Origin: Acanthosepion pharaonis
Lineage: Eukaryota > Mollusca > Cephalopoda > Sepiida > Sepiidae
DNA: 64,000 nucleotides
Direction of reading: 5' to 3'
NCBI GenBank assembly: GCA_903632075.3
Contig: CAHIKZ030001202.1
Location: forward strand, 3,921,001-3,985,000
This document shows positions 32,080 through 44,699 of this stretch, piece by piece (positions within the stretch are counted from its first letter, which is position 1; every line of letters starts with the position of its first letter). Under the pieces are notes generated by a model. It was not told the DNA's origin. It did not search any database and saw only the letters and a program-made list of their open reading frames with translations. A program made the translations under genes and the position numbers.

Positions 32080-32605
32080 TTAGAAAATTTTTCTCGCCAG
32101 AAACTTGCCCATTTTTTTAGTCTACCATTCATCTGTGTATCGAATATTACTGCTACATTTGATCTAACGCTTTTGCTAGAGCTTCTTGACAAAATCCAAA
32201 GAAGAATTTACAATGTTATCTGTCCCGATCTGTCATTTCGGCTCAATCACTTTTTAAACGCTTAGCTTCGCTGTGTTTTCTATATTAAGAGGAGCTTTTT
32301 TGATACTTCGAATTTAAGCGGAGTACTAGATAGACAGCTCGATCTCATGGTTTCACTGTAGAATTTGCTAGTTGTAACCGAAAGTCCTATTCTAATAGTT
32401 TCTTCAACTTCACTTCGAGTTTGTTGAACTCTCTTCAGTCTTCCTGCTTCCTTGTTAAATTCAATCTAAAAAAAAAAAAATTAAACCCAATGTCAATTGT
32501 TGTCTGCTGTCTTCTTGAATCTTGAAGTATTTTCTTCGTTTCTTTCGTCTCAGTAACCCCGTGCGTCTTAGTGGCTTTTATTGTCTAGCTACTTGTGAAA
32601 TGATT
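32080..32605 (+). mobile_element. Jockey-like LINE tail (copy 7)
   Basis: The frame encodes LLDKIQRRIYNVICPDLSFR, matching the IQRRA-type region after the RT domain. It continues through frameshifts to the 3' end (GTGCGTCTTAGTGGC .. GTGAAATGATT). Confidence 0.75.
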
Positions 32606-33211
32606 ACAAACGAAAACGAAAATAAATCAACTTCCTTTCTAAAAACTAAAAAGAAGAAATGAAGCTGTAAACTGAAATTATCATATAAAAAAAATGAAAA
32701 CTGATATCATTTAAAAATTACTTTCCGTCCGAATGTGTCAATGAAAACTTTGCACTTGGAACTAACTTGAAAATAAACACACTGACTAATAAATGTCAAC
32801 GTCTTTCTTTTCAGTGCATTTCATGAGCTGAAAGATCATAGCTTTCCACAGCTTTACTTTTTCCTCTTATTTTACAGCCAATATCATCGCTAGTTATTGA
32901 TTTAGCAATAAAGTAGAATTTAATAGAATTCTTTCATTTGGTTCTATGTCAGTAAATTTCTGTTACTAACACACAAATTAAAGCAAATGGTATTTCATTT
33001 GGCGAGTATTAGTATACATTACTATTTATATTCCTAGAACGCAATGATGCGGCAATGGAATTCAAATCTGTTATTCAAAGATACGTTAAATATATTACAT
33101 TAAAAAAAAAAACAACAAAAAAACAGATAAAGCGTAAAAGATTACCAAATTAAAATGTAAGTACTGTTTTTCCATATATATTTTACCTGTTTTTGCACAT
33201 ATTCACACACT

Positions 33212-33277
<66 letters not shown>
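33212..33277. repeat. (CA)n/(TA)n array
   Basis: A short ACAC run followed by about 57 bases of TA. Confidence 0.9.
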
Positions 33278-33278
<1 letters not shown>

Positions 33279-33610
33279 CAGGTTTGATTAAATAATTTAG
33301 ACATATCAAGTAGATTTATTCTGGTTGTGAACCTTTCAAGTTCACGGATTAATTTCTTGGTAGTTTTAGAAAATAGATTAAGAAAATACAAAAGATTTCT
33401 TTCAGATAGTTTTTATTTTCCTAAGTACTTTAAAGCTCACTTGAGACCATATTCATGTCATTAAATTTTCTGTGAATGTGTATATGTATTTCTTTAAATT
33501 AAAAGCATTTCAGCTGTTCGTTTTACTGCGTTATGCAGCGTTCTATATATCAAAATTAAAAATTCACGTGTTTTCTACAATATAAGGGAGCTAAATTTTA
33601 ATTTTATTCT

Positions 33611-33646
<36 letters not shown>

Positions 33647-33649
33647 TTG

Positions 33650-33913
33650 GCTGCTACAAACATTTAAGAAGTTTGTTGCTCTACTCATAGTTGACGTATT
33701 CATTTTGGGATTTAATTCTTTTTTATAAGGTGTTTCTAGGATTTTTAGTTTTTGCTTATTATTATTTTTATGTAATATAGATGTATTTTCAAATAATATC
33801 TGTCTAAACTGCAAGTGTAAGCATGAGTGTTGCTTTAAATGCTGTGAAACTGAACTATGCTCATGCAAATGGGACATAAGACTTTTTGTTGACAATCGCC
33901 GTAGTAAAACCAA
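33650..33913 (-). pseudogene. probable Penelope GIY-YIG endonuclease C-terminus
   Basis: The minus-strand frame reads SSVSQHLKQHSCLHLQFRQI and LKILETPYKKELNPKMN. This resembles the S.V..HL..H ... ILE ... NPxLN pattern at the end of GIY-YIG domains in Penelope-like elements. The catalytic GIY-YIG part is absent. A TA array (33617-33640) abuts it. The assignment rests on pattern memory only. Confidence 0.45.
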
Positions 33914-34298
33914 CGTATTAAGGAAAGCGTTAACAAGGAAAACAATGTTTTAAAATACATAGCTCATATGAAGTGATAAAGGCTATAATAATGATTATTA
34001 AATTAAAAAAAAAATGGTATATAAAACAGAATAAAATAATTTACGTTTCTTATATAAAAAGTCATACTCGGATCGCCATGATTTTCTTACATCCATCTTT
34101 CGGCGTATTTCTTACTGAAACTAGTTTATTTATGGAACGAATGTTTCGTTTTTTATTCTCCAATAAAATTATTTTTATGGTGGAGTACGAGTTTTCTTTT
34201 CAAATAGTTCTAAAACTTATGTAGCATTTAGTTATATTTGAATGCGTATAATATAGAAGCTTCAAGTTAATGGAATAGCCATTTTTGATAGTAAGGTA

Positions 34299-34342
34299 AA
34301 CTATCTATCTATCTATCTATCTACCTCTCTCTCTCTCTCTCA

Positions 34343-34397
<55 letters not shown>

Positions 34398-34479
34398 CGT
34401 GTGTTTGTTAATGTGTGTATGAGTGTATGTGTGAGTGTGTGTATAAGTGTATGTGTGTGTATGAATGTGTGTGTCTGTC

Positions 34480-34551
<72 letters not shown>
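34299..34551. repeat. (ATCT)n, (CT)n, (TA)n, (GT)n compound array
   Basis: Four motif types follow one another over about 250 bp. The GT part is the longest in the window. Confidence 0.95.
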
Positions 34552-34552
<1 letters not shown>

Positions 34553-34734
34553 AATAGTGCGCAATGAGCGCTGGTGGTGCTAATAAAAGGTTACAGGATG
34601 TAAAATGACGGAGCTAAAATTTACCCTAATTCTAAATATACATTTTCTTCGTCCACGATTAGTGCAACACAGAGTTTCATACAATCATCAGTCTCAAACT
34701 GAAAACTGACTGATTTAATACGTCAATATTGTGT

Positions 34735-34990
34735 AATTGTGGCTCGGATTGAGGAATTCAGTTCGAATTCATTTACATTCACTTACTTGCTAAAAAGGTA
34801 TGAATCCTCTTCTTCTCCCTCCAGCTATAGCAGGACAAGACCGGGTTCTATAGCGTAGTATGGCAACTGATCTCCCGCAGAAAGAAATGACAACCTAACG
34901 CGGGAAAAAAATCTGCCTCATCAGTCATGTATCGAAAGATACATGATCGCCTAAGCGTGTATCACGCATGGCACATAACTGATAATAACA
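34735..34990 (+). mobile_element. SINE family B, 5'-truncated
   Basis: It starts inside the tRNA-like head (GGCTCGGATTGAGGAATTCA) and keeps the body, including GTCAGTCATGTATCGAAAGA and the TACATGATCGCCTAAGCGTG hairpin tail shared with 37068-37380. Confidence 0.85.
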
Positions 34991-35488
34991 TTAATTTCAG
35001 AGGATCCTATTGTGATGAAGGTTAGAGTTTTTTTTTATTTTGAAATAAATAGAAATCTCTCCTGAGAACTTCTTTAAAAGTTTGCATTGCACCTTAAATG
35101 CGTGTAGATTAAAATATTTCTTAAAACTGTTTTTATTAATTACCTGGTTATAAGGCAAAAGATCATCTTTTTAGTTTTTATTCATATTCAGAAAATATTC
35201 ATCGTATACATGACAATGAAAAAATATTTTCATATATTATAAGCACAACACAATGGACTAATGATTTAATTATACTATAATTTTTCACGGTAAAGTCCAA
35301 CTGAAAATTTCTAAAATCTGACAAAATATAAATTATTTAGTTAGGCTTTTTGAACTTTTGGAACGAACTGACACGTTTTCAATACATAAATTTGTACCAA
35401 AATATAGGAGAATAGTTGGATAAAACAAACCCAGCGTTTTGTTTTAAAAGGCTTTAGACTTACTGCAAAATATTTTCTTTTATATTTT

Positions 35489-35490
<2 letters not shown>

Positions 35491-35548
<58 letters not shown>
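35491..35548. repeat. (TA)n array
   Basis: About 57 bases of TA. Confidence 0.95.
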
Positions 35549-35551
<3 letters not shown>

Positions 35552-35599
35552 CTAACTTAAGTCTCTCGTTCTAATTTAATATACGGCAAAATGTTTTTT

Positions 35600-36075
35600 T
35601 CTTTTAACCATTTCACCCCAACCAAGGTAATAAAGCCACTGAATCGCAAGGGTTTACTGAGTATTAGAGAATATAAGGAAAGAACCGGTATTAAGGGGAG
35701 AGAACAATAAAAAAAACGGGAATTAAGAAAACAAAAGATAACGATTGACGTCATTTAAATTTTTGAAGAACAAAGTTGACTGGAAATCAAATAAACGAAA
35801 GAGAGTTCCAAACTGTAAAATGATGAGACCTTACCGCCAATCAAGTACTGCACTTAAATTCATAAAATCTAGGTAACATCGAGGAAAGTTCAGCAAAAAC
35901 AATAACCATGAAAATATTTACAAAACATGTCACAGGCGGTAGGAAGTATTGAAGCCGAAATGACAGGCCAGGTCAGAACTCATAACGTTGAAGATTCTTC
36001 TTTGTATTTTATCAAAGATCTTTAAATTGATAGCAGAAGCACAAGCCTGCATGTGGCAGCAATTTAGACCGCATG
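35600..36075 (-). mobile_element. Jockey-like LINE tail (copy 8)
   Basis: Minus-strand, 5'-truncated, with the common 3' terminus at 35608 (ATTTCACCCCAACCAAGG on the plus strand). It is uninterrupted over the regions where the 29-kb and 59-kb copies carry insertions. Coding is heavily decayed. Confidence 0.7.
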
Positions 36076-36297
36076 ATTGAATAGGAAATATGAATGTTTA
36101 AAATAGATTCTGGCAAGAAAAATTGTCTAGCACGAAACAATGAACCAAAAAGTCCTAGCAGCAAACTTAAGAATTAATTCAATATAATCTTTCCACTTTG
36201 TGACAGCGGAAAATATTAACCCTAGAAGGCGCAATGATTCACTCTCCTGGAGGTTAGCTTCAGACATGTTCACGGAAAAGAATACGGTTTTTCTAAG

Positions 36298-36352
36298 ACG
36301 ATTGAAATTATATGATTATTTATATTAATAAATAATCATATAATTTCAGTCG
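36298..36352. repeat. inverted repeat hairpin
   Basis: The arms GACGATTGAAATTATATGAT and the complement AATTTCAGTCGTC pair with one mismatch around a short TATTA centre. A third half-copy (AAATTATATGATTACT) follows at 36363. Confidence 0.8.
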
Positions 36353-36399
36353 TCAAGATCGTAAAATTATATGATTACTAACCTTACAGGTATGGCGAA

Positions 36400-37066
36400 T
36401 AAGATAAAGGCGGTTTTAACCAGGATGATTTGGATAACACTTCTTAGTAAAATCCAAAATATTCCATATTGGTAATATGAGTATAGATGACATAATTTTA
36501 GAGAATGCGAAGGACAGACCCAGAATGATTAGCGATTGGTCGGAGTGGCTCGTGGGCGTGGTATTCTGACAATGATGATTTGCCTCTGTCTAGGTTTAGG
36601 ATATAGGTCCAAAACGGCGTGAGTTTAAAAGAGAGCGGTAAGAATTCTGAAGTGTCGATACGCTTCCCACACACAGGTTAGCGATCGGTTAAGACTACCT
36701 GCGGAGGGACACTGAGCCAACGTACGACATGTGTTCCTATGACGCCATTCCACCTACTGCCTCTTGGAATCCAATTGACCAGCACTCTCTCTCCTAATAA
36801 AAAGAATGCGAAAAATCAATGTTCCTTCTCGTTGATATCATTTTATGTGGTGGTGTGGAGACCCAGAGACGGCACAGAATACAACACTAATAAGGGAGTC
36901 AACCTACAGTATGCGCATTCCAAAATGATTATATTCCGTAAAGGCACATGACATTTTTTTAAAAATACTGATTTCTACATTATTCCATGCCGAATTGAAA
37001 TATGCTAACAGAAAAAAGACATGCGTATAATATTCAGCAATTTATTTATTATCTTGCTTCCTCTTT
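36400..37066. other. noncoding, nothing assigned
   Basis: Somewhat GC-richer than average between 36540 and 36900. No recognised coding or repeat family. Confidence 0.4.
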
Positions 37067-37067
37067 T

Positions 37068-37380
37068 AGGCACAGTGGAGTAATGGATAGCGACTCGGAC
37101 TGAGGAATCGGAGAGCCGAGTTCGAATTCCTGTCAAATCCATTACATTCACTTAATCGCTAATATTCTTAGGAAAGGTATGAATCCCTTTCTTCTCCTCC
37201 CCAGCTATGGGTAAGTAGCAGGACAGACTAGGTTTTATAGCATTGGATGGTAACTGTTCTACCGCAGAAAGAAATGGCAACCTACTGCAGGAAAAAAAAT
37301 ATGCCTCGTCAGTCATGTATCGAAAGATACATGATCGCCTAAGCGTGTATCACGCATGACACATAACTGACTGACTTTCA
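37068..37380 (+). mobile_element. SINE family B, most complete copy
   Basis: The tRNA-Arg-like head GGCACAGTGGAGTAATGGAT .. CCGAGTTCGAATTCC contains A and B boxes for RNA polymerase III. The body runs through CACTTAATCGC, CCCCAGCTATGGGTAA and CTACTGCAGG to a tail of two small hairpins (CATGTATCGAAAGATACATG and GCGTGTATCACGC). There is no 5S head here. Published octopus SINEs include tRNA-Arg types, which fits, but I could not align them. Confidence 0.85.
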
Positions 37381-37399
37381 ACATAACGCTCTTTTTACA

Positions 37400-38660
37400 G
37401 ACACGAAATACCTATATTCTTGAAAATGATATATTTGATTGAACATGTCTCTAAAAACTGCTTTGGTCACATTTTTTAACAATTTAAATATCATGTAATT
37501 CCCAGATGATTGTGGTGTATAGATATTTTTTTTCTAATTTTATTCTGAGTCAATTTCTGGAAACTACATAACTGTTTTCGGCAACTGGTATTTATTTCCT
37601 GATTTCGATAGTTTGTCACTCGATGATAAAACGTTCAATTTAATATTGATCCATTTTTATTGCTTTAGTAACGGTCATTACTTGTTTCTTTCAGATGCCA
37701 TTTCGTAACTCAGCCGGACATTTTACAAATTGCAATGGCAAAATATTCTGACTGTATTCACAATTATAAAACTGAAAATATGTTTACTAATTGGAGTTAG
37801 CTTACGGGCATAATGTATTGAAAACAACGGCCCTAGTCTCGTTGCTGATGTTAAGCCGAATCGATCCGATTACTTCTTAGATGAAAGACAGCTTCCGAAT
37901 ACCAGGTGGTGTGAACTTAAACCAGGCGGATGGAACACATTAGCGTTGGAGGGCAGATGTCAAAAATTTCCTCCGTTCCGGCGAAAGCTACAGTAGATAA
38001 ATATCATTTCACGGAGTGAAGCCTGTCTGTTTTGGAAAAAGAAAAAAAAATCTCCTTTATCGGGAGGGTATGAAAAAATTTCCAACTTGGTATCCGGCAC
38101 AACCAAATCTACCCCACTGAGGAGGGAAGCGTTTTTTTTTTACACCTGCCTCTTAATAAAAATTTCCAACCAGGGTGGCGAGGTATGGCAACCTCTTCCA
38201 ATTTCCTTTAAGCCAACGCTTGCATTTTAGCGAAAGCCAACATGAAAAGAAAAAGTAATCTCCATGCCGAATGGGCCCAACTCCAGACTCTTGCTATCAG
38301 GATAGCGGATCAACGTTCCCAGATTGATGTGACAGGGTTGATCCGGGGATCGCTCGGGCTGATCTGTTATACATGACCAGAGAAAAATATACAACCACTC
38401 AAAACCGATCTCTTTGAAAGTAGCTATTTTATATTAATGAGAAATATGTTCTAGACGGATATAGCGAGAATTTGAATATGAGCAAAGTCTGACAAAAGGC
38501 TACAAATATTTTAGTGCTTTAAATTTACAAGTATAAATAGCCAGCATTGAAATTCGGAAATGGATTTTTTGAGCTCTGAGGTATTAAAATTTCCTTGGAG
38601 AATTGAATCGATATCGACCACAGCCATTTGCAAATCAGACAGAAAATTATGAGAAGTAAT
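37400..38660. other. noncoding, unassigned
   Basis: 37800-38380 is less AT-rich and may be decayed transposon sequence. No family motif recognised. Confidence 0.4.
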
Positions 38661-38723
38661 AATTATTATATATTATATATTTATTATATAATTATTATAG
38701 CCGACATGCTGCCTCTTCTTCCT

Positions 38724-38726
<3 letters not shown>

Positions 38727-38769
<43 letters not shown>
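38727..38769. repeat. (ATA)n triplet array
   Basis: About 14 AAT/ATA units. Confidence 0.95.
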
Positions 38770-39961
38770 TACACTTTTCTATATTGAATATTTAAATTAC
38801 AACTTCCTTGGCGATTGTGGGATGGAACTTTATTTTTTACATATTCAATTTTTTTTGTCTTCATATAAAAGCCTGGCTATTATTAAAGATAAAATAAAGT
38901 ATTTGTAAACGACTGAATAAAGAAATTTTAGAAGGAAAACAAAAAGAAAAAGAACAAGACAGAAAATATAAACCTTCGGTTGTGAAATGATGGCGCCTAA
39001 AAAGTTCTCACCATTCTTCCAAAGTTTACAATTGCTTTTATTGATTTTAACAATTCACGCAGTATTCAGTGTTAAGTGCTGAACTGAATTCTTAATTGTA
39101 TTCAAATTTTACGAGCTGTTATTATTTAAAAGATTTCCTGGAGGTGAGTAATTTTTGCTCGTTTAAAATGTCCGGCAGTAATTTTGGTTGCAGCTGCTCA
39201 CAAGAAAAAAAAATCCATTAAAAAAAAAAGAAACTGATGGAAGAAAATTATATTTAATTTTTTCTCTTTTTTTTTCCAATGACTGACGCCAATTTTATAT
39301 TTTCTTAATTAATTTTTTCTCACGCATAATTTTGCTCCTATATTGTGTTGTGAATATATTTGCTTAAAATTAGCTAGTTGCATTACATAGAACATCAACT
39401 TTAAAAATAATTTTTAAGAAGTCATTTTAATTGCAGTGAATTGTACCTATTGCGCAAATGAATTCATTGCCATTAAAGTAATAAGTTTTTAGGAGAAATA
39501 TTAGTTTTATAATTGCATTTTCGAGATTTTTTTATTAAGAAAATATTTCCAAGAATCTCAGAGAAGGAAATGCTTTAACGAAATGATCTAAATACGCGTG
39601 TGAAATTAGGAGTGGCATTTGTTTGAAAGGAAGTATTTCGCAAGTGTTAGAATGTAACAAATGATATTTATTACAATTATTTGATTTTATATTATCTCCG
39701 ACATATATTTCGACCGGTCAAAGATGATCATATCTCAGTTGTTACGAGCAGCTCAGACATACATTTTCCTCAAAGCATGAGCTATTACAAGTAGCACTGC
39801 CTCCTGTTTGTTATCTCTTAGCTGACTTGTGAGATATAAAGATTCCTGGATATAGTTCTGAGTGCCCCAACCACAAAAGGGACAATGTCATCTACTGCTT
39901 AGTATATTTCCCTGATTTGCTCTGTCAAGTCTTCCTACCTTTTTTGTTAGTATACCAGTAC

Positions 39962-39962
<1 letters not shown>

Positions 39963-40042
<80 letters not shown>
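39963..40042. repeat. (ATT)n then (AGT)n arrays
   Basis: About 15 ATT units pass directly into about 10 AGT units inside the LINE remnant. Confidence 0.95.
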
Positions 40043-40043
<1 letters not shown>

Positions 40044-40456
40044 TTGTTGATGTTATTTAGTATCTTCTGCCAAAGAGCAATTTTACAGCCTTATCAAGAC
40101 CTCTCTGGTGCTTATGAGTAAAACAGACATTGCACGAAAGTTACCTATACACATTTGGAACATTTTTTTTTAGTTGGGGAGGGTTTTACTGATGACATGC
40201 GCAGTCCCACACAAGGTATTCTTATGTTGCTTTGACATGCTGATGTGTCCAAGAACTTTACTCATATGATTTTCGCTACCTTACCACAACTGGGATAATC
40301 GTGAAAGTGGTGAAAATAAATCTTCTTGGTATCGTATATTCCACTGTTGATGCTAATATTTTTATTTTATTATAATCATTTGTATCGTTAAATACGAGGT
40401 ATGTCTTAAAATGGTCAGTGATTTTGTGTGACATTTTATAGATCTATCTTCTTAGT

Positions 40457-40490
40457 GTCCCCAATGGCACCCAGCCATTGGGGACACTAT
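40457..40490. repeat. 14-bp stem hairpin inside the LINE RT
   Basis: AGTGTCCCCAATGG and its complement are separated by a short CACCCAG-type loop. The hairpin overlaps the NSVPNGW codons of the RT, suggesting a local inverted duplication. Confidence 0.85.
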
Positions 40491-41821
40491 TAAAAGCTAT
40501 TTTGTGATCAATCCAAGCAGTGCTTAGGGTTCGATATTAATTCTTACAGTTTTCCCATATATTCTTGCTAATCACAAGTTGATTCTTGCATCCATTTAAC
40601 CCTTTTTTGCATTGCTCTTGTTCTTCATGAAAAAGGTTATTTTCTTACAGGAACACATCAGTTCTGGTGGTGATTATTGATATAAGGATTTTGTCCGTAG
40701 TGGTTATGTATGTGATAGAATTTAGGGAATTTATATCGCTGTATTTTTTGCAAGCAAGTAAGTTAAGCCTTCACTTAACCACAAGGGCGATGTCTCAGGA
40801 TTATTCATGATGGTGGTATCTAACCGGTCAGTACATTATGGATACTTAGTAGAGAATGAAGACAGAAATTGGAACTTTGTCTATCCCAGGATATGTTGAC
40901 TTCTGGGACTTTGCTAGAACTGATCTAACTTTCTCTGTATTGATGTCTGAACAATTTTGGGTTCATCATTATTGGTCATAGATTCTTGGTTACCTATCCA
41001 GTATCCATCCGCTTTATAAATATTACGTCATTCCAGATATTTTCCGAAAGTTTTCTATTGAATCATGTATTAGTCGGTTGTCCACTTTAATGCTTTCTTG
41101 GTATCTTCTTTAAGAGTTTGTTATGTCTACAGAAAACATTTTGCTTTTTGTAACTTTTCAGACGTTTATAGCTAATGCATTTTAAGAATTAAAAGTTTGA
41201 TTGTCAATGTTATCTCTAGACAGGTTATATTTCGTAGTGATTCTCTTACGTTTAATTTCTTTTGATGTTTTCTTCGATTTGGGCTTCATTAAACAGAAGA
41301 TTCCAGCTTTTATTTGGTTCATTTCGACGTTTAATTTTTCAACCCACATTTTTTTATGAACATTCCTGTTTGTTTCTGCTTTCTGGATTTTCAGTCCGCA
41401 TTCTTTAATTACTGTGGATGCAGCAGAATATGTTATTTAGATCCGTCAGTTCATTTTCATAGTTTGCGATTAGGATGAATTATTCAACGGATTTTTGTAC
41501 CTTTAACATTACCGCTTTATTTTTGCTGTTGCTTTTATCTTCGGTACGAACGGTCTATCATATAATGGTATGCGAGTGATGATTAGGTACTTGTTCAGAA
41601 TTTTGTTCAATAAAGTGTCATCATGGTCACTTAGAGGCATGATATCTTCATTCACGTCTTTGCGCTTCTGTCTAAATTTCAGTTTGGGCTGTAAAAACTT
41701 TGATTGATTTGTGAATATATTTGGTTAAGTACGATCTCATTCGCTACCGAGCATTTAATTTTAGCAATTTCGTTGTTAGTGAGCATTTTCTTGTTCAAGA
41801 AGACACGTTTCTGAGCACTTT

Positions 41822-42062
41822 GACGCCACCTTATCTCGTTAGATGAGTTACAATTAAGTTTGAATCTCACCGGGTGCTCTAAACTTTCGGCCTTGTTCTA
41901 CATCTAACCTACGCCTAGAAAATCATTTTGGGCATCCCAACTTAGTGAAATGTTTATCAAGCTTCTCATGCTAGATTGATTACGACTGAATAGTGAATTA
42001 GATCCTCACTGGGTAATCCAAACGTTCGGCCTTGTTCCATATCTAACCTTAGAAAATCAACG
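41822..42062 (+). mobile_element. SINE family A, two adjacent copies
   Basis: The first, truncated copy (to about 41925) has AATCTCACCGGGTGCTC and CTACGCCTAGAAAATCA. The second (41932-42062) has GGGCATCCCAACTTAGTGAA, GATCCTCACTGGG and ACCTTAGAAAATCA. They sit head to tail. Confidence 0.7.
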
Positions 42063-44359
42063 CGTGTTGTAAATTTCTTTTTGACTGTTTGTTATATTTA
42101 GTTGTCATATTGTTAAATAATATGGATAAATAATATTGATGAATAACATCAACATATTCCTCCTTTCTCCATTTTTATTGAGTTTTTACTTCGTTGTGAT
42201 TTGGTTTTAATTAGATTTTGGAACATCTCTGGTTTGATTTGCAGCAAGTTCTTGAGAAGGTTGCGGCTACTTTATTTACTTTTGGAATTTGGTACCAGCT
42301 CCAGTCGTTTTCTCCAGGAAACACGTTCTGTGAACGATAGTTTTGTTAGTTTTAGTTTGAGAGAGAGTATAAATGATTTGCGTCCAGGGCCTAATTGTTA
42401 ATGAGCGGGATAATAAGTCCTCCAAAAGATATCTGATTGTGTATTCAGTGGGTCACCACTTTCCTGAAGATTTGTTCAGGACAATTTCTTTATTATTATT
42501 ATTATTATTATTTCATACATTTGAATGTTTACACCCTATATATGGATGAAATTGTTAAAGAGTTAATGAAAAAACTCTCCACAAATTGCTAATGCTTTTC
42601 TCAGTATTCTCACACATACACGAGTAATTTTTATATAATTTCAAATTGATCAAATTCCAATTCTTCTATTTTGGACAAAGTCCTTAGTATGTTGAATATT
42701 ATTGGCACAACAGCAAAATTCATTTTCCTCTGTCTTATCACTTCTTAAGTGTTAAGTGGTCTCATGTCTTTGTAATTTCCAGTTGGCATGATCTCATGTC
42801 TTTTCGCTTAGATATTTTGATTATACATCAATGTTGAAGAGTAGCTAATTGTCTTAAACTCTTCCCACGTGACAATCTGGTTTCTGCTGATTCCATTTAT
42901 CTAAAGTCTCGAGCCCAATGTTTTTGTATGTTTACCAATGTGTCATATTCCTACCCAGTCGTTTATGTTTCTATTGTCCTTTGAACTCTGCTTTTTAGAT
43001 TCATTCATGAAGGGGTTTATATTTCCAAATGTTGCCATAGAATTTGTGTGGCTCGAGTTTTCTATTTTTGTTTTCAATTTTTGCCGATGTTTTAAAAACT
43101 AATTCGTCCTGAAGGATTTGTTTTTAGTTGCAAATATAAATAAACGCAGTTATTATTTCAAATGTCCTCTGCGTAACCATGATTATAATTGATTCTCTTT
43201 AATTTTCTATTCAACTTTTAAATTCTCCACTTTGTTCCATTCCGCAATATTCCAGAGAACTTGAAGCTGAATAAGCAGTAATGATACATCCGGGAGTTTA
43301 AGTCTCGTGTTCGCATTAAAATTTAAGATGATAACGTTATTTGATTAATAATCAAATCCAGTCTTACACCAACCCTGTATAATTAATCTGGTAAATCTGA
43401 TTTTAATCAGGGTCACCTGAATAGGCCTTCTTACAGGATATTCCATATCGATTACACGAGGGGAAAAGATATTAAGGGGTGGAAACTATTGGAATGTTCA
43501 GTCAATAAAACAGAGATTGTATTCCATAAATGCATTTTCTTCTTGCCAAATATTGATTTCTATATTATTAGAAGACAATTAATCAGTAGTTTCTGGCATC
43601 AATCTCCACATTTATTTCGGCTGTATGAAATCAGTTTGGAATAGTACAATTCTGAATAATATGTTTTTAAGCATAAACATAACTACCATCCCTTTGAGCC
43701 GATTTCCAAAATGATTTTTTCCAGGCAATCAATAAATGAAGAAAAAGAAAGAATTAGCGCCAAATGCGTTTACCTACAAATAAATCTAAATGTCGGCATT
43801 GTTATTTTTAATTCGCTGAACATCTACATCGGTAGAATTTCACGAGTTCAACTTTGAGACTCTCTCAATCCTTTCGTGTTCGATTGGTGAGTTGTAAGTT
43901 CGAATCATTTTTTGTGGAACCGACTCCTAAGAAGATGTTTCCTTGATCACTTCAATCTTAACCTGTTCAAATCTAGAATTAAACGTTAGCTTCCCCACAT
44001 ATCCCATAACCCGTGCCTCTTAATCTGTAACTCTCTACTTCGAGTAGCTATTTTGCTTTGTACAGGATAAACAGCATTGGAAAAGTAATGACTCCCTCGA
44101 ATTTACAATCTTCCAATCTCTTGCATTTTCTTAAATCTTTTGCATAAATTGGCTTCAAACTATTTAATTATTAATCATAAAAAGACAATCCTTCATCCGA
44201 CCATATAGATTGGTGCTACAAAGTCGTAAATAAATAAAAAAAAAACATGTCACTTGAATACTTTCAAAAGCAGCAACAACAAAAACGTCTGACACATATA
44301 ACTAGACGAGACGATAAGTATATAGTCATGCTGATCAATTTTCACCCTAATAAAAACAA
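42063..44359. other. noncoding, nothing assigned
   Basis: A short ATT array lies at 42490-42511. No convincing frame or repeat family. Confidence 0.4.
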
Positions 44360-44668
44360 AAAGTTTTGGGAGAAACTCACATCAATAGCAGAAAGAGCTA
44401 TGACATTTAATGAACTTGACTAATTTTCTGAAAATCCTGTTTTAATAACATTTTTTAAATTTCACTCAAGAGAATAAAAATTCTGTTTAGTCAAAAACTG
44501 CCGAAAATGCTCTGTATGGAAACGGGTCAATTTTACTTTTTCCATAGCAAGCTTTTTTCCGACTGTTCCTTGAGCACCAGGTATGAGGAGTACAGTTGCC
44601 AATTCTATTTTTTTAAAAATTCTCTGACAATCTATAGACTTTTGTCCAGCTCTTTTATTTAGTTTCAT
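44360..44668 (-). repeat. dispersed repeat of unknown type (copy 2)
   Basis: A 68-codon minus-strand frame (44462-44668, with ELATVLLIPGAQGTVGKKLA) is followed by the segment shared with 15470-15655. Function unknown. The shared part suggests a mobile element, not a host exon. Confidence 0.45.
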
Positions 44669-44699
44669 TGTCTTCTGCCAGTAGAGCGAATTTGTCCAG

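Larger units (their letters stand above)
39700..41690 (-). mobile_element. second LINE lineage, decayed
   Basis: On the minus strand, scattered frames in the right order give a basic N-terminal part (41200-41690, with NKYLIITRIPLYDRPFVPKI and SKKTSKEIKRKRITTKYN), then a WLSEGLTYLLAKN-like RT entry near 40850. The RT core follows at 40430-40620 (NGCKNQLVISKNIWENC, LSTAWIDHKIAFNSVPNGW). The C-terminus lies at 39720-39900 (VIAHALRKMY). The AWIDYKKAFDSVPH-type motif is typical of a LINE family common in molluscs and cnidarians. Many stops and shifts make it non-functional. Two triplet arrays (39963-40042) interrupt it. Confidence 0.75.

Noticed and set aside
37800..38400. possible host exon in GC-richer DNA
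   Set aside because: No open frame of useful length and no recognisable protein similarity.
42201..42401. 66-codon plus-strand frame
   Set aside because: No motif, no splice context, and the surroundings are noncoding.
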